A program made the translations under genes and the position numbers. A stretch of 7,249 bases of DNA from Oligoflexia bacterium (GTDB taxonomy: Bacteria > Bdellovibrionota > UBA1018): contig CAIOHW010000352.1 of assembly GCA_903858195.1 (NCBI GenBank), positions 1 through 7,249 of the forward strand, in the 5' to 3' direction. Below the pieces are notes generated by a model, which saw nothing but the letters and a program-made list of their open reading frames with translations, did not search any database and was not told the origin of the DNA. Positions 1-5,900 of this stretch are shown piece after piece. How positions within the stretch are numbered: position 1 is the first letter of the stretch; each line of letters starts with the position of its first letter.

Positions 1-1
1 A

Positions 2-571
2 AACGAGCCCTGCCCCTGCGGCAGCGGATCCAAGTACAAGCGCTGCTGCGGCAAAGACGCAGCCCCGAAACTCGGCAAGCCCGCTGATCTCCAGAAGCGG
101 ATGGCCGAGATGTCCGGAGCAGGGGGCATGCCGGCTGGAATGGATGCCTCGCAGTTTGATCCCTCCAAGATGGACCCGGCGATGATGGCCCAGTTCAACC
201 AGGCGCTCATGCGCATGCCGCGCGGCCAGCTCCAGAAGCTTCAGTCGATCATGCAGCGAGCCATGTCCGGCCAGGATGTCTCGCGCGAGGCTGCCGAGCT
301 CGACCGTCTGATGCCGCCCGAACTCAAGCAGCTTGCTGCTTCGATGGGAATGGGAATGGGCATGCCCGCTCCCGGTGCGGAAGCGTCGCCTGAGGTCTTA
401 GGTGAAGCCATGTCCGAAGCTGATGCGCGCAAGATCATCGAGCAGGCCGCCAGCAAGGGTGAGATCTCGAAGGAAGAAGCCGATCGACTGCTGGCAAGCG
501 CTGGTGCGCCTGAGGCGACGGGTACTTCGGGCAAGCTCTCGCAGCTCTGGAAAAAGGTCACCGGACGATGA
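2..571 (+). CDS. SEC-C zinc-motif protein, 5'-truncated by window edge
   Basis: The reading frame enters from the left edge, so the true start is not visible. The first ATG inside the window (101) is not the start, because the frame is open before it and encodes a clear SEC-C motif. That motif is CPCGSG followed by KYKRCC, with Cys at visible residues 4, 6, 15 and 16 (C-x-C-x8-C-C). SEC-C motifs bind zinc and are known from the C-terminus of SecA, where they contact SecB and ribosomes, and from many small proteins of unknown role. Here about 170 residues follow the motif: a Met-rich stretch (visible residues about 34-65), a helical segment, a Met-Gly repeat and a charged helical hairpin near the C-terminus. 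In small SEC-C proteins the motif is often close to the N-terminus, so probably only a few residues are missing. The stop overlaps the next gene's start (ATGA), suggesting translational coupling. Zinc binding is likely; the cellular role is unknown. Confidence 0.85.
   Translation, partial: NEPCPCGSGSKYKRCCGKDAAPKLGKPADLQKRMAEMSGAGGMPAGMDASQFDPSKMDPAMMAQFNQALMRMPRGQLQKLQSIMQRAMSGQDVSREAAELDRLMPPELKQLAASMGMGMGMPAPGAEASPEVLGEAMSEADARKIIEQAASKGEISKEEADRLLASAGAPEATGTSGKLSQLWKKVTGR
344..367 (+). repeat. Short in-frame hexamer repeat encoding Met-Gly repeats
   Basis: Four consecutive 6-base units read ATGGGA, ATGGGA, ATGGGC, ATGCCC. They encode Met-Gly three times, then Met-Pro, within the SEC-C protein. 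The unit is a multiple of three, so gain or loss of a copy would keep the frame. The array is short and imperfect. Confidence 0.6.
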
Positions 572-1419
572 AGAAGTCGCGCCCGCCGTTTCCTGGCCTT
601 TGTGCTGTGGTGCATCTGCCGCCTTTGCCAGGATCGTTTCGCGGCATGCGCTCGCGTCACTCCGCGCATGAGCTTTTGCGGGAGGCGGGTCAATGGGCTG
701 TCTCAGAGGCGCACGCTTTTGCCGAGATGGGCTTTGATTCGGTGATCCTCGAGAACTTCGGAGATGTTCCGTTTGCGCGCGATCGTGTCGACGCTTCCAC
801 GGTGGCCGCGATGGCAGTGATTGCCGGAGCCGTCCGCGAGGGAGTCAAGATTCCAGTGGGCATCAACGTGCTTCGCAACGACGCACGCTCAGCCCTTGCG
901 ATCGCAGCCGTGACCGGCTGTGACTTCATTCGGGTCAACGTGCTCTCGGGAGTGGCAGCCACCGACCAGGGTTGGATCGAGGGCGATGCGCCCACCCTGC
1001 TGCGTGACCGGGAGAATTTGGCTCCGTCCGTTCGCATCCTGGCTGACGTCTGGGTCAAGCATGCCCGGCAGTTTTCTTCTGATACGATCGGGCAAGCGAT
1101 CGAGGAGACCGCCCTTCGAGCCGGAGCCGATGGCGTGATCGTGACGGGGTCTTCCACCGGTCGCATTGCCGATCAGGCTCGGATCCTCGAGGCCGCGAGC
1201 ACGTGTGCCGAACACAAGATTCCGCTCGTGCTGGGAAGTGGCGTGTCTGCAGCCAACATGGAGTCGATTCCGCCAGGAGTGCTTTCGGGCGTGATCGTGG
1301 GATCAGATCTCAGAACCGACGGCAGAGCAGGGGCTCGAATCGACCCCAAGCGTGCCGCCCGCTGGCTTGCCTTGGCTCGCAAGCATGGCCTGGTTCGCAG
1401 GCAACCCACGCGGCGTTAA
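568..1419 (+). CDS. BtpA/SgcQ-family TIM-barrel protein
   Basis: This 283-residue protein matches the BtpA family (COG0434) along its whole length. Recognisable blocks are an N-terminal VVHLPPLPG strand-loop (residues 14-22), DSVILENFGD (57-66), PVGINVLRND (96-105), DFIRVNV (119-125) followed by TDQGWIEG (132-139), ILADVWVKHA (157-166), GADGVIVTGSSTG (186-198), LVLGSGVS (220-227) and GVIVGSDL (241-248). The last two resemble the phosphate-binding strands of TIM barrels. BtpA is known in cyanobacteria for stabilising photosystem I, and SgcQ sits in an enterobacterial sugar locus. Most other members, including those in non-photosynthetic bacteria, have no assigned reaction. No photosynthesis gene is visible here, so a photosystem role is not supported. 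The ATG at 568 overlaps the upstream stop by 4 bp, indicating coupling to the SEC-C gene. The stop overlaps that of the convergent gene. No signal peptide or membrane segment is present; the protein should be cytoplasmic. Confidence 0.92.
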   Translation: MKKSRPPFPGLCAVVHLPPLPGSFRGMRSRHSAHELLREAGQWAVSEAHAFAEMGFDSVILENFGDVPFARDRVDASTVAAMAVIAGAVREGVKIPVGINVLRNDARSALAIAAVTGCDFIRVNVLSGVAATDQGWIEGDAPTLLRDRENLAPSVRILADVWVKHARQFSSDTIGQAIEETALRAGADGVIVTGSSTGRIADQARILEAASTCAEHKIPLVLGSGVSAANMESIPPGVLSGVIVGSDLRTDGRAGARIDPKRAARWLALARKHGLVRRQPTRR

Positions 1420-2759
1420 TCGCGCACAGGCGCTTTGGGATTATCTTCGTCACCATTCACGCCAAAAAGATTGTCACTGTCGATCCGTTTTGCGAGCTGC
1501 TGATAGCTCGTCCAAGTGCCGCGCTCGGCCCAGGAATCGATGGCCCTGAGCAGGGCAAGATCGGTTTCATTTTCGAGTTCAAAGTAGGTGGCAAGCCCAT
1601 TGGTCAGGATGTCGAGGTTTTTGGTCCCGAGCCTGTCGTCCGTGGAGCGCTTCCGGTTGAAGTACGACCGATTGTAATAGGTGTAGCTTGAGCAACTGTT
1701 GAAAAAGTAGATCTGGTACTTGCCGCGCGGAAGGTCAACATCGAGCCCTTCGAGCGACTCGATGGTTGGGATGCTGAGGTGGCTTCCAAGTCCGGAGTGG
1801 CCGTTGTAGATCAGCACCGCACTCTTCTCGAGGGCGCGCTTGTAGTAGAGGCGAAACGCCCGGCTTTGCTCGTCCGATCCCGTCTGGCCGAAGAACATGT
1901 GAATCCGGACCTCACCGCGGCTTGTGGACTTGGTCAGGCGCTCAAGCGTGTGCCCCGTCGAAAACACCTCGGGGTCGCGAACGAGCTTGAGTTGTTCTGC
2001 ACCCTCGAGGCGCTCCACTGCGTAACCCATCCGGCGCAGGCCTGCGCGTGCCTCGAGGTAGTTACTGGCACTCAGGTCCCTGCTTTTGTCCGGATTGGCA
2101 TTTGAGGCGGGGTCGTCCATGCCAAAGAACAAGCTGATGTCGATGGCGCCTGTGCGCGCATCTGCAAGGCGATGGTACTCGGGATAGCTGGTCTGGGTAT
2201 TTTCGTCCCGTGTAAAGGCTCCCTGAATGCGGAGATAGTCCCTGCCTTCGACGAGCTTGCAGCGGGGGTTGTGCGGAGCGGGGGCCCAGAAGTACCAGAA
2301 GTCACCCTCGCCGTTGTAATGCGGATCGGTACAGGGGTTTTTAGCTCCCGTCAGGCTGGTATCGTAGATCGTATCCGGGTTGACCGGAAGAAAGGCTTCA
2401 TGAATTCCCGTGGGTTGGTCAGTGAGACCCCGCACGGACTCAAGTAGGATCCGCCCAGTGTAGCGATATTTAATGACCTGGGTTCCCGGCGTCCGTAGCG
2501 AAATGGATTCGATGTGAATTTCGTGCTGACCCTTGGGGACGGCCTTCGCGGGAGTGACGCTCCAGGGTCCGAAGAGATGCTGCAGCTGATGTTCAACGGC
2601 ACGCTCCGCCTGCTCCGGATCGGGTGCGGCCCACCGGGTGAGCTCGACCTCACCCGAAAATCGGTAGACCGCCTCAGACGATTTCGAACCGTAATAGGGG
2701 GCTCCAGCGGCCTGGGTGCAGGCCAGAAGGGGAAGCAGCAGTTTGATTGCTCGAGCCAC
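1416..2759 (-). CDS. Exported protein with clan CD (caspase/gingipain-like) His/Cys motif
   Basis: This 447-residue protein starts at GTG 2759, chosen because GGAGGAGG lies 8 nt upstream. The N-terminus is an export signal: Arg3 and Lys6, then a hydrophobic LLLPLLAC. Cys14 could be a lipobox cysteine (LLAC), but cleavage after AAGA (residue 20) is an alternative. Residues about 30-210 form a region I do not recognise, with Cys143 and Cys167. The C-terminal half has a hydrophobic strand ending in AVLIYNGHSG (His321) and a second ending in YQIYFFNSCSS (Cys356), 35 residues apart. This strand-His, strand-Cys order and spacing is that of clan CD peptidases; gingipain's pair is similarly spaced. 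The deviation is H-S-G where H-G is usual. A peptidase fold is therefore an inference, and activity is uncertain. The gene follows the desaturase but has its own 131-bp leader region. Its stop overlaps that of btpA. Physiological role unknown. Confidence 0.85.
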   Translation of the reverse strand: MARAIKLLLPLLACTQAAGAPYYGSKSSEAVYRFSGEVELTRWAAPDPEQAERAVEHQLQHLFGPWSVTPAKAVPKGQHEIHIESISLRTPGTQVIKYRYTGRILLESVRGLTDQPTGIHEAFLPVNPDTIYDTSLTGAKNPCTDPHYNGEGDFWYFWAPAPHNPRCKLVEGRDYLRIQGAFTRDENTQTSYPEYHRLADARTGAIDISLFFGMDDPASNANPDKSRDLSASNYLEARAGLRRMGYAVERLEGAEQLKLVRDPEVFSTGHTLERLTKSTSRGEVRIHMFFGQTGSDEQSRAFRLYYKRALEKSAVLIYNGHSGLGSHLSIPTIESLEGLDVDLPRGKYQIYFFNSCSSYTYYNRSYFNRKRSTDDRLGTKNLDILTNGLATYFELENETDLALLRAIDSWAERGTWTSYQQLAKRIDSDNLFGVNGDEDNPKAPVRD

Positions 2760-2767
2760 AAGACAGC

Positions 2768-2784
2768 CCTCCTCCGAACCGGAG
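2768..2784 (-). promoter_or_regulatory. Strong Shine-Dalgarno overlapped by a small hairpin
   Basis: Read on the minus strand, GGAGGAGG (2768-2775) lies 8 nt before the GTG at 2759 and decides that start. The sequence CTCCG-GTT-CGGAG (2784-2772) can fold into a 5-bp stem with a 3-nt loop, pairing the upstream half of the Shine-Dalgarno. The site is seen directly; an effect on translation is inferred. Confidence 0.6.
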
Positions 2785-2825
2785 AAAAGTTGACGAAACT
2801 GATCGGGCTTTTATCGCCGAGCTAC

Positions 2826-2841
2826 GCAATTTGCCAGCCAA
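2826..2841 (-). promoter_or_regulatory. Candidate sigma-54 (-24/-12) promoter for the clan CD-like gene
   Basis: On the minus strand TTGGCTGGCAAATTGC matches the RpoN pattern YTGGC-N7-TTGC, with the GG and GC doublets 12 bp apart as required. The inner bases of the -24 half (TGG in place of ACG) do not match the fuller consensus. Transcription would begin around 2813-2815, giving a leader of about 55 nt before the GTG at 2759, with room for the Shine-Dalgarno hairpin. No good -35/-10 pair was seen in the same 131-bp interval. No activator site was identified. Confidence 0.45.
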
Positions 2842-2890
2842 AAGAAAGTCCTGCCGCGAGCTAGGCCAAGGGCTGGATATTCAAGCGAAA

Positions 2891-3859
2891 CTAGTAGCCT
2901 ACCAGACTTCGTTTGTCTTCGTCCCAGAGCCTGAGCCCCAGCGACTTGAGGCTCGCACGCAGGGTCATGGGGCGGACCGATTGGAACAGCGGCTCGGAGT
3001 TATGGCAGCGCTCGAGGTGGTAATTGGGGATGCGGGAGCTCAGGTGGTGGATGTGATGGAAGCCGATGTTGCCCGAAAACCACTGCAGCCACTTGGGGAG
3101 CTTGTAATACGAACTCCCGCGCACGGCGGCCATGAAGAAGTCCCAGTTTGGGTCCGTCTCCCAATAAGTGTCCTCAAACTGATGCTGAACGTAAAAGAGC
3201 CAGACACCAGCAGCCCCGCCCACGAGCAGGATCGTGGTCTGGATCAAGAGAAACGCTTTCAAGCCAAAGAGCGCGATCAACCCGGCAAACATCAGGGCCA
3301 CGCTCAGGTTGGTCCAATGCACTGAGAGTTTTTCACGGCGGGGCGCTTTGGGGCTCACCACGCGGTGAAGAAAAAAGAAGAGCACCAGCGGTCCGATGCC
3401 GAACAAGACCAGCGGATTGCGGACCACTCGGTAGGCGATCCGCTTGAGTGGCGGCGACGCCCGATATTCACTTACGGTCAGGGTCCAAATGTCACCGATT
3501 CCGCGGCGATTGAGGTTGCCCGAGGTGGCATGGTGGAGTGTGTGCTCCCAGCGCCAGTGACGATACGGGGTCAGGGTGAGAAGGCCAGTGAGTCGCCCCA
3601 ACATATGGTTGGCGGCCTGCGACTTGAAGAACGAGCCATGGCAGCAGTCATGAAACAAGATGAAGGTACGAATCAGGAGACCACCTGCCAGAACGGCAAG
3701 CGCAAAGGTCAGCAGCAGCGAGATCTTGAGACTGAAGTACATCAGCACCCAGGTGCCGATAAAAGGCACCACTGTGTTGACCACCTGCCAGCATGCTCGC
3801 GGAATAGAGGGTTGCTGATAACGGGCAACCACTTCTTTCCACTGGGATTGAGTCGTCAC
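2891..3859 (-). CDS. Membrane fatty acid (acyl-lipid) desaturase
   Basis: This 322-residue polytopic membrane protein has the three histidine clusters of di-iron fatty acid desaturases. They are HDCCH (residues 70-74), HTLHH (106-110, preceded by HWRWE at 101-105) and HHIHH (268-272). Hydrophobic segments lie at about 28-65, 148-165 and 186-222. The stretch FYVQHQFEDTYWE (222-234) is typical of the bacterial acyl-lipid delta-5/delta-12 desaturase group such as Bacillus Des and cyanobacterial DesA. The enzyme would insert a double bond into membrane lipid acyl chains using oxygen and an electron donor, raising fluidity. The regiospecificity cannot be read from sequence. There is no fused cytochrome b5 domain, so a separate ferredoxin-type donor is expected. 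The start is a GTG directly abutting the tatA stop, with no clear Shine-Dalgarno; translation is probably coupled to tatA. The length is normal for the family and the gene looks intact. Confidence 0.93.
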   Translation of the reverse strand: MTTQSQWKEVVARYQQPSIPRACWQVVNTVVPFIGTWVLMYFSLKISLLLTFALAVLAGGLLIRTFILFHDCCHGSFFKSQAANHMLGRLTGLLTLTPYRHWRWEHTLHHATSGNLNRRGIGDIWTLTVSEYRASPPLKRIAYRVVRNPLVLFGIGPLVLFFFLHRVVSPKAPRREKLSVHWTNLSVALMFAGLIALFGLKAFLLIQTTILLVGGAAGVWLFYVQHQFEDTYWETDPNWDFFMAAVRGSSYYKLPKWLQWFSGNIGFHHIHHLSSRIPNYHLERCHNSEPLFQSVRPMTLRASLKSLGLRLWDEDKRSLVGY

Positions 3860-4060
3860 TTAGGAGTGATGCTCGTCGTGATGCTTGTCTGAATTCTGGT
3901 CTTCGGGCTTGGAAGGCGAATCCGAGGGTCCTTCAAGGCCCTTTTTAAAGGCATGAAGACCCTTTCCAAGTGCGCTCCCGAGTTCCGGAAGGCGACGGTG
4001 CCCGAAGAGCAGGACCACGACGAGGAGGATGATCAGATGACCCAGGCTAAGACCAAACAT
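3860..4060 (-). CDS. tatA: Twin-arginine translocase subunit TatA/TatE
   Basis: This 66-residue protein has the TatA layout. A short periplasmic start leads to one membrane helix (about residues 6-19, with polar His8 near its start). The hinge LFGHRRLPELG (18-28) follows, then an amphipathic helix (to about residue 42, with the GSALGKGLHAFKKG signature at 28-41), then a charged, disordered tail. TatA oligomerises with TatC to move folded proteins across the inner membrane; no tatC or tatB is in the window. His replaces the usual Pro after the FG hinge, and the tail ends DKHHDEHHS, with four histidines. The ATG at 4060 is preceded by AAAGGA with a 10-nt gap. The gene lies 51 bp after bamB and its stop abuts the desaturase GTG, so it probably shares their transcript. 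TatB is excluded by the short tail and the TatA-type hinge. Confidence 0.92.
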   Translation of the reverse strand: MFGLSLGHLIILLVVVLLFGHRRLPELGSALGKGLHAFKKGLEGPSDSPSKPEDQNSDKHHDEHHS

Positions 4061-4079
4061 AGGCTGACATTCCTTTCAG

Positions 4080-4094
4080 GGCGGCCGTACCGCC
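4080..4094 (-). other. Small hairpin between bamB and tatA
   Basis: GGCGG and CCGCC (4080-4084 and 4090-4094) form a perfect 5-bp GC stem with a 5-nt loop, just upstream of the tatA Shine-Dalgarno (4071-4076). In the minus-strand direction it is followed by CTGAAAGG rather than a T run, so it is not a standard intrinsic terminator. It could affect tatA translation or mRNA processing, or be chance. Confidence 0.3.
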
Positions 4095-4111
4095 AGATAA
4101 CATAATATTTC

Positions 4112-5251
4112 TTATCGGACGCTAAACGAATACAGGTTGGCGGCTCCCGAAACGACATAAAGACGCTTCTGGCTTCGATCATACGCCAGATTTCCAGAAA
4201 ACCCCGACTGGTAGCCCGCATTCCAGCGATCCGCCAACTGGCCGGTCTTCTTGTCCAAGGCATACAGGTACTGGTGCGTGGAACCCACGAGCACCCAGCG
4301 CTCGGTCAAGATCGGCTCACTGGGAACGCCGTCATCGATTTCGAATTTCCAGAGCACCTTGCCGCTCAGCTTGTCGATCGCTCGGACCCATCCATCGGAC
4401 GAGCCCAAGTACAGGATGTCGCCCTCGATCACCACCGAGCGACTGGCGCCCGAATCGATCTTCCAAAGCGTCTCGAGGCTTCCTTTTTTCAGGGCGTGGA
4501 GCTCGCCATCATAGGAGCCCACATAAAAGACTTCGCCATCCAGCACCGGGCTTGCGTCGACGTCGGCGAACTTCGCCCGGGTCGAAAGTCTCCTCTCGCT
4601 CTTGAGCCTGCCGTCCTGTGCGTCAAGCGTGACCAGGTAGCCGTCACTCATCCCGGAGACCACTTCCTTGCCGTCGGTCCAGGGCTGGGATGCGCCATGA
4701 ACGGTCGAGCTTCCGGCGGTCTTTCGGCGATAAGCCCAAAGACCGCGGCCGGTTGCGAGCTCAACTGCATGGATCACATCATCCGTTGAGGTGACATAAA
4801 GTCGGCCGCCCAAAAGGGTGGGTTTCGAGAGCTTGGGGTTCTTGGTCTCGTAGCGCCAGGTCACCCGGCCCGTCTCGGCATTGACGCAGTAAAGGTAGCC
4901 GTCAGATCCGCCAAAGTAGACCATGGGTCCATGCAGAGTGATCTCGCTTGCCACTCCTCCCGTCACAGGCAGCACCCAGCGAATGGCGCCGCCCAGCTCG
5001 GGGTAGAGCGCGACCAGACCTGCCTCGGTGGTCCCAAAGATCAGGGTATTTTCCCAAACGACTGCGTTGGATTGCTCCACTCCCCTCTCGCCTGCCTCCG
5101 TCATTCGGTTGCGGGTCGAGAGGCTCCACTCGCGTTTGAAGACGGGCTTTTCAGCACGAAAGCCATGATGCAGATCGGTGCTTGCGCACGAAACCAGCAG
5201 GGAGGTGCAGGCGATCAGGCCTTGGGCAAGGAGTCTGCCTTTGCCGTTCAC
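4112..5251 (-). CDS. bamB: BamB-like PQQ beta-propeller lipoprotein
   Basis: This 379-residue protein begins with a lipoprotein signal peptide ending in the lipobox LVSC (Cys22). Ala at +2 predicts outer-membrane sorting. The rest consists of repeated PQQ-type beta-propeller blades, visible as Gly-x-x-x-W or related motifs. Examples are GGAIRW (87-92), TGRVTW (127-132), TGRGLW (167-172), SGKVLW (296-301) and the weaker TGQLADRW (336-343). They alternate with VYFGGSDGYLYCVN-type strands (111-124, 242-254, 279-292, 320-332). Length and repeat number fit the eight-bladed BamB (E. coli about 390 residues), the lipoprotein that helps BamA insert beta-barrels. Placement directly after a yfgM-like gene matches the E. 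coli yfgM-bamB order and strengthens the call. No PQQ-dehydrogenase catalytic domain is seen, so this is a scaffold and not an enzyme. The start is a GTG sharing a GTGA overlap with the yfgM stop. A different outer-membrane PQQ lipoprotein is the main alternative. Confidence 0.85.
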   Translation of the reverse strand: MNGKGRLLAQGLIACTSLLVSCASTDLHHGFRAEKPVFKREWSLSTRNRMTEAGERGVEQSNAVVWENTLIFGTTEAGLVALYPELGGAIRWVLPVTGGVASEITLHGPMVYFGGSDGYLYCVNAETGRVTWRYETKNPKLSKPTLLGGRLYVTSTDDVIHAVELATGRGLWAYRRKTAGSSTVHGASQPWTDGKEVVSGMSDGYLVTLDAQDGRLKSERRLSTRAKFADVDASPVLDGEVFYVGSYDGELHALKKGSLETLWKIDSGASRSVVIEGDILYLGSSDGWVRAIDKLSGKVLWKFEIDDGVPSEPILTERWVLVGSTHQYLYALDKKTGQLADRWNAGYQSGFSGNLAYDRSQKRLYVVSGAANLYSFSVR

Positions 5252-5820
5252 AGTGACTTCCAGTTCTCTGCCGTGCGGCCGGCGTCCGAGTTTGCAAACT
5301 CTTTGGCAACGGCATCGTAGATCTTGACCGCTTCATCGCGCTTGCCGAGCTTGTCGAGCAGTCTTGCGCGGGTGAGAGCGAGCTCGGCCTTGAGGTGCGG
5401 GAGTCCAAGCTTTTGTGCGCTTTCGATCGAGGCCAGAGCGTCGGCCGACTTTGCTTCGCGCTCAAGCGCAAAGGCCCGGGCGTAGCGGGCGAAAAGCTTT
5501 TCTCGAGCCTCCGTGGCCGCTGAATCCGCCTGTTCGTAGCGGGCAAGCAGCATCAGCGACTCCCAAGCGGCGCTGGTGCCGGCAAAATCCTTGGCTACCT
5601 TTTCGAGGGCCGCAATTCCTGCCGGAGACTCGGCTCCGAGCTTGCGGGCTTCGTACAGGGCGCCCGCGGCTTTCTTTGCGGTCTCGTGACGGAGGGTGTT
5701 TTGCACCCCCAGCGCCCCGGAGATCGCAAGGATGGTCAGAAGGACGATCAGGAGGCGTTTGCGGTGGGCCAGAATCCAGTCCATTACATGGGTCGTCGGA
5801 GTAGCAGTCGTTTCGGTCAT
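5248..5820 (-). CDS. yfgM: YfgM-like inner-membrane TPR protein
   Basis: This 190-residue protein has a short cytoplasmic N-terminus ending in the basic patch HRKR (19-22), one membrane helix (about 23-39) and a periplasmic Ala-rich helical domain of TPR-like repeats. Helix pairs are visible around residues 45-80, 83-116, 119-150 and 152-184. This is the layout of YfgM (TPR_21 domain), which in E. coli binds the SecYEG translocon and periplasmic chaperones. Adjacency to bamB, with a 4-bp overlap, supports the assignment. The ATG at 5820 has no Shine-Dalgarno, and a good -35/-10 pair ends only 6 nt before it, so the mRNA may be leaderless. The in-frame ATG at residue 13 (5784) also lacks a Shine-Dalgarno and would leave almost no residues before the basic patch, so the upstream start is preferred. 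The protein is slightly shorter than E. coli YfgM (about 206 residues). Confidence 0.85.
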   Translation of the reverse strand: MTETTATPTTHVMDWILAHRKRLLIVLLTILAISGALGVQNTLRHETAKKAAGALYEARKLGAESPAGIAALEKVAKDFAGTSAAWESLMLLARYEQADSAATEAREKLFARYARAFALEREAKSADALASIESAQKLGLPHLKAELALTRARLLDKLGKRDEAVKIYDAVAKEFANSDAGRTAENWKSL

Positions 5821-5826
5821 GCTGGA

Positions 5827-5855
5827 TTTTTAGAGAACTCTCGCGGGGTTGTCAA
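5827..5855 (-). promoter_or_regulatory. Sigma-70-type promoter for yfgM-bamB-tatA-desaturase
   Basis: On the minus strand a perfect TTGACA (5855-5850), a 17-bp spacer and TAAAAA (5832-5827, 4 of 6 matches to TATAAT) form a good vegetative promoter. The -10 ends 6 nt before the yfgM ATG, so the expected transcription start falls on or next to that A. This fits the absence of a Shine-Dalgarno. Confidence 0.6.
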
Positions 5856-5877
5856 AACCTTAGGCGGCAGTTACGCT
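5849..5877 (+). promoter_or_regulatory. Weaker divergent promoter for the beta-barrel gene pair
   Basis: On the plus strand TTGTCA (5849-5854, 5 of 6), a 17-bp spacer and TACGCT (5872-5877, 3 of 6) form a weak candidate. Its -35 lies on the same bases as the -35 of the yfgM promoter. A start near 5884 would place the Shine-Dalgarno at 5886-5892 in a very short leader, and would exclude the GTG at 5880 as a start codon. Confidence 0.35.
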
Positions 5878-5885
5878 CAGTGCCA

Positions 5886-5892
5886 GAGGGGG
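5886..5892 (+). promoter_or_regulatory. Shine-Dalgarno deciding the GTG start at 5901
   Basis: GAGGGGG lies 8 nt before the GTG at 5901. The alternative in-frame GTG at 5880 lies upstream of this site and has no purine-rich sequence at a suitable distance. Confidence 0.6.
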
Positions 5893-5900
5893 CGGCTGGC

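Noticed and set aside
241..693. Minus-strand open frame of 150 codons
   Set aside because: It is antisense to the SEC-C gene and the start of btpA; Arg- and Ser-rich translation typical of a shadow frame.
2834..2876. Inverted repeat CCAGCC / GGCTGG as a desaturase terminator
   Set aside because: The arms are 6 bp with a 31-nt loop and no T run at the right place. One arm coincides with the sigma-54-like -24 element, which explains it equally well.
2747..3325. Plus-strand open frame of 192 codons
   Set aside because: It runs antisense through the desaturase, whose three histidine boxes make the minus strand the coding one. Its translation looks low-complexity and polar, with no recognisable family.
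3365..3892. Plus-strand open frame of 175 codons
   Set aside because: It is antisense to the desaturase N-terminal half and the tatA end; no signal, domain or sensible start context.
4102..4130. TATTAT with TTCGTT as a promoter for tatA (minus strand)
   Set aside because: The -10 is good but the -35 matches only 2 of 6 bases, and the gene lies 51 bp inside an apparent operon. The AT-rich patch could be chance.
5833..5842. GAGA-AC-TCTC as a repressor operator in the yfgM spacer
   Set aside because: Arms of only 4 bp are expected by chance; the position is suggestive but nothing else supports it.
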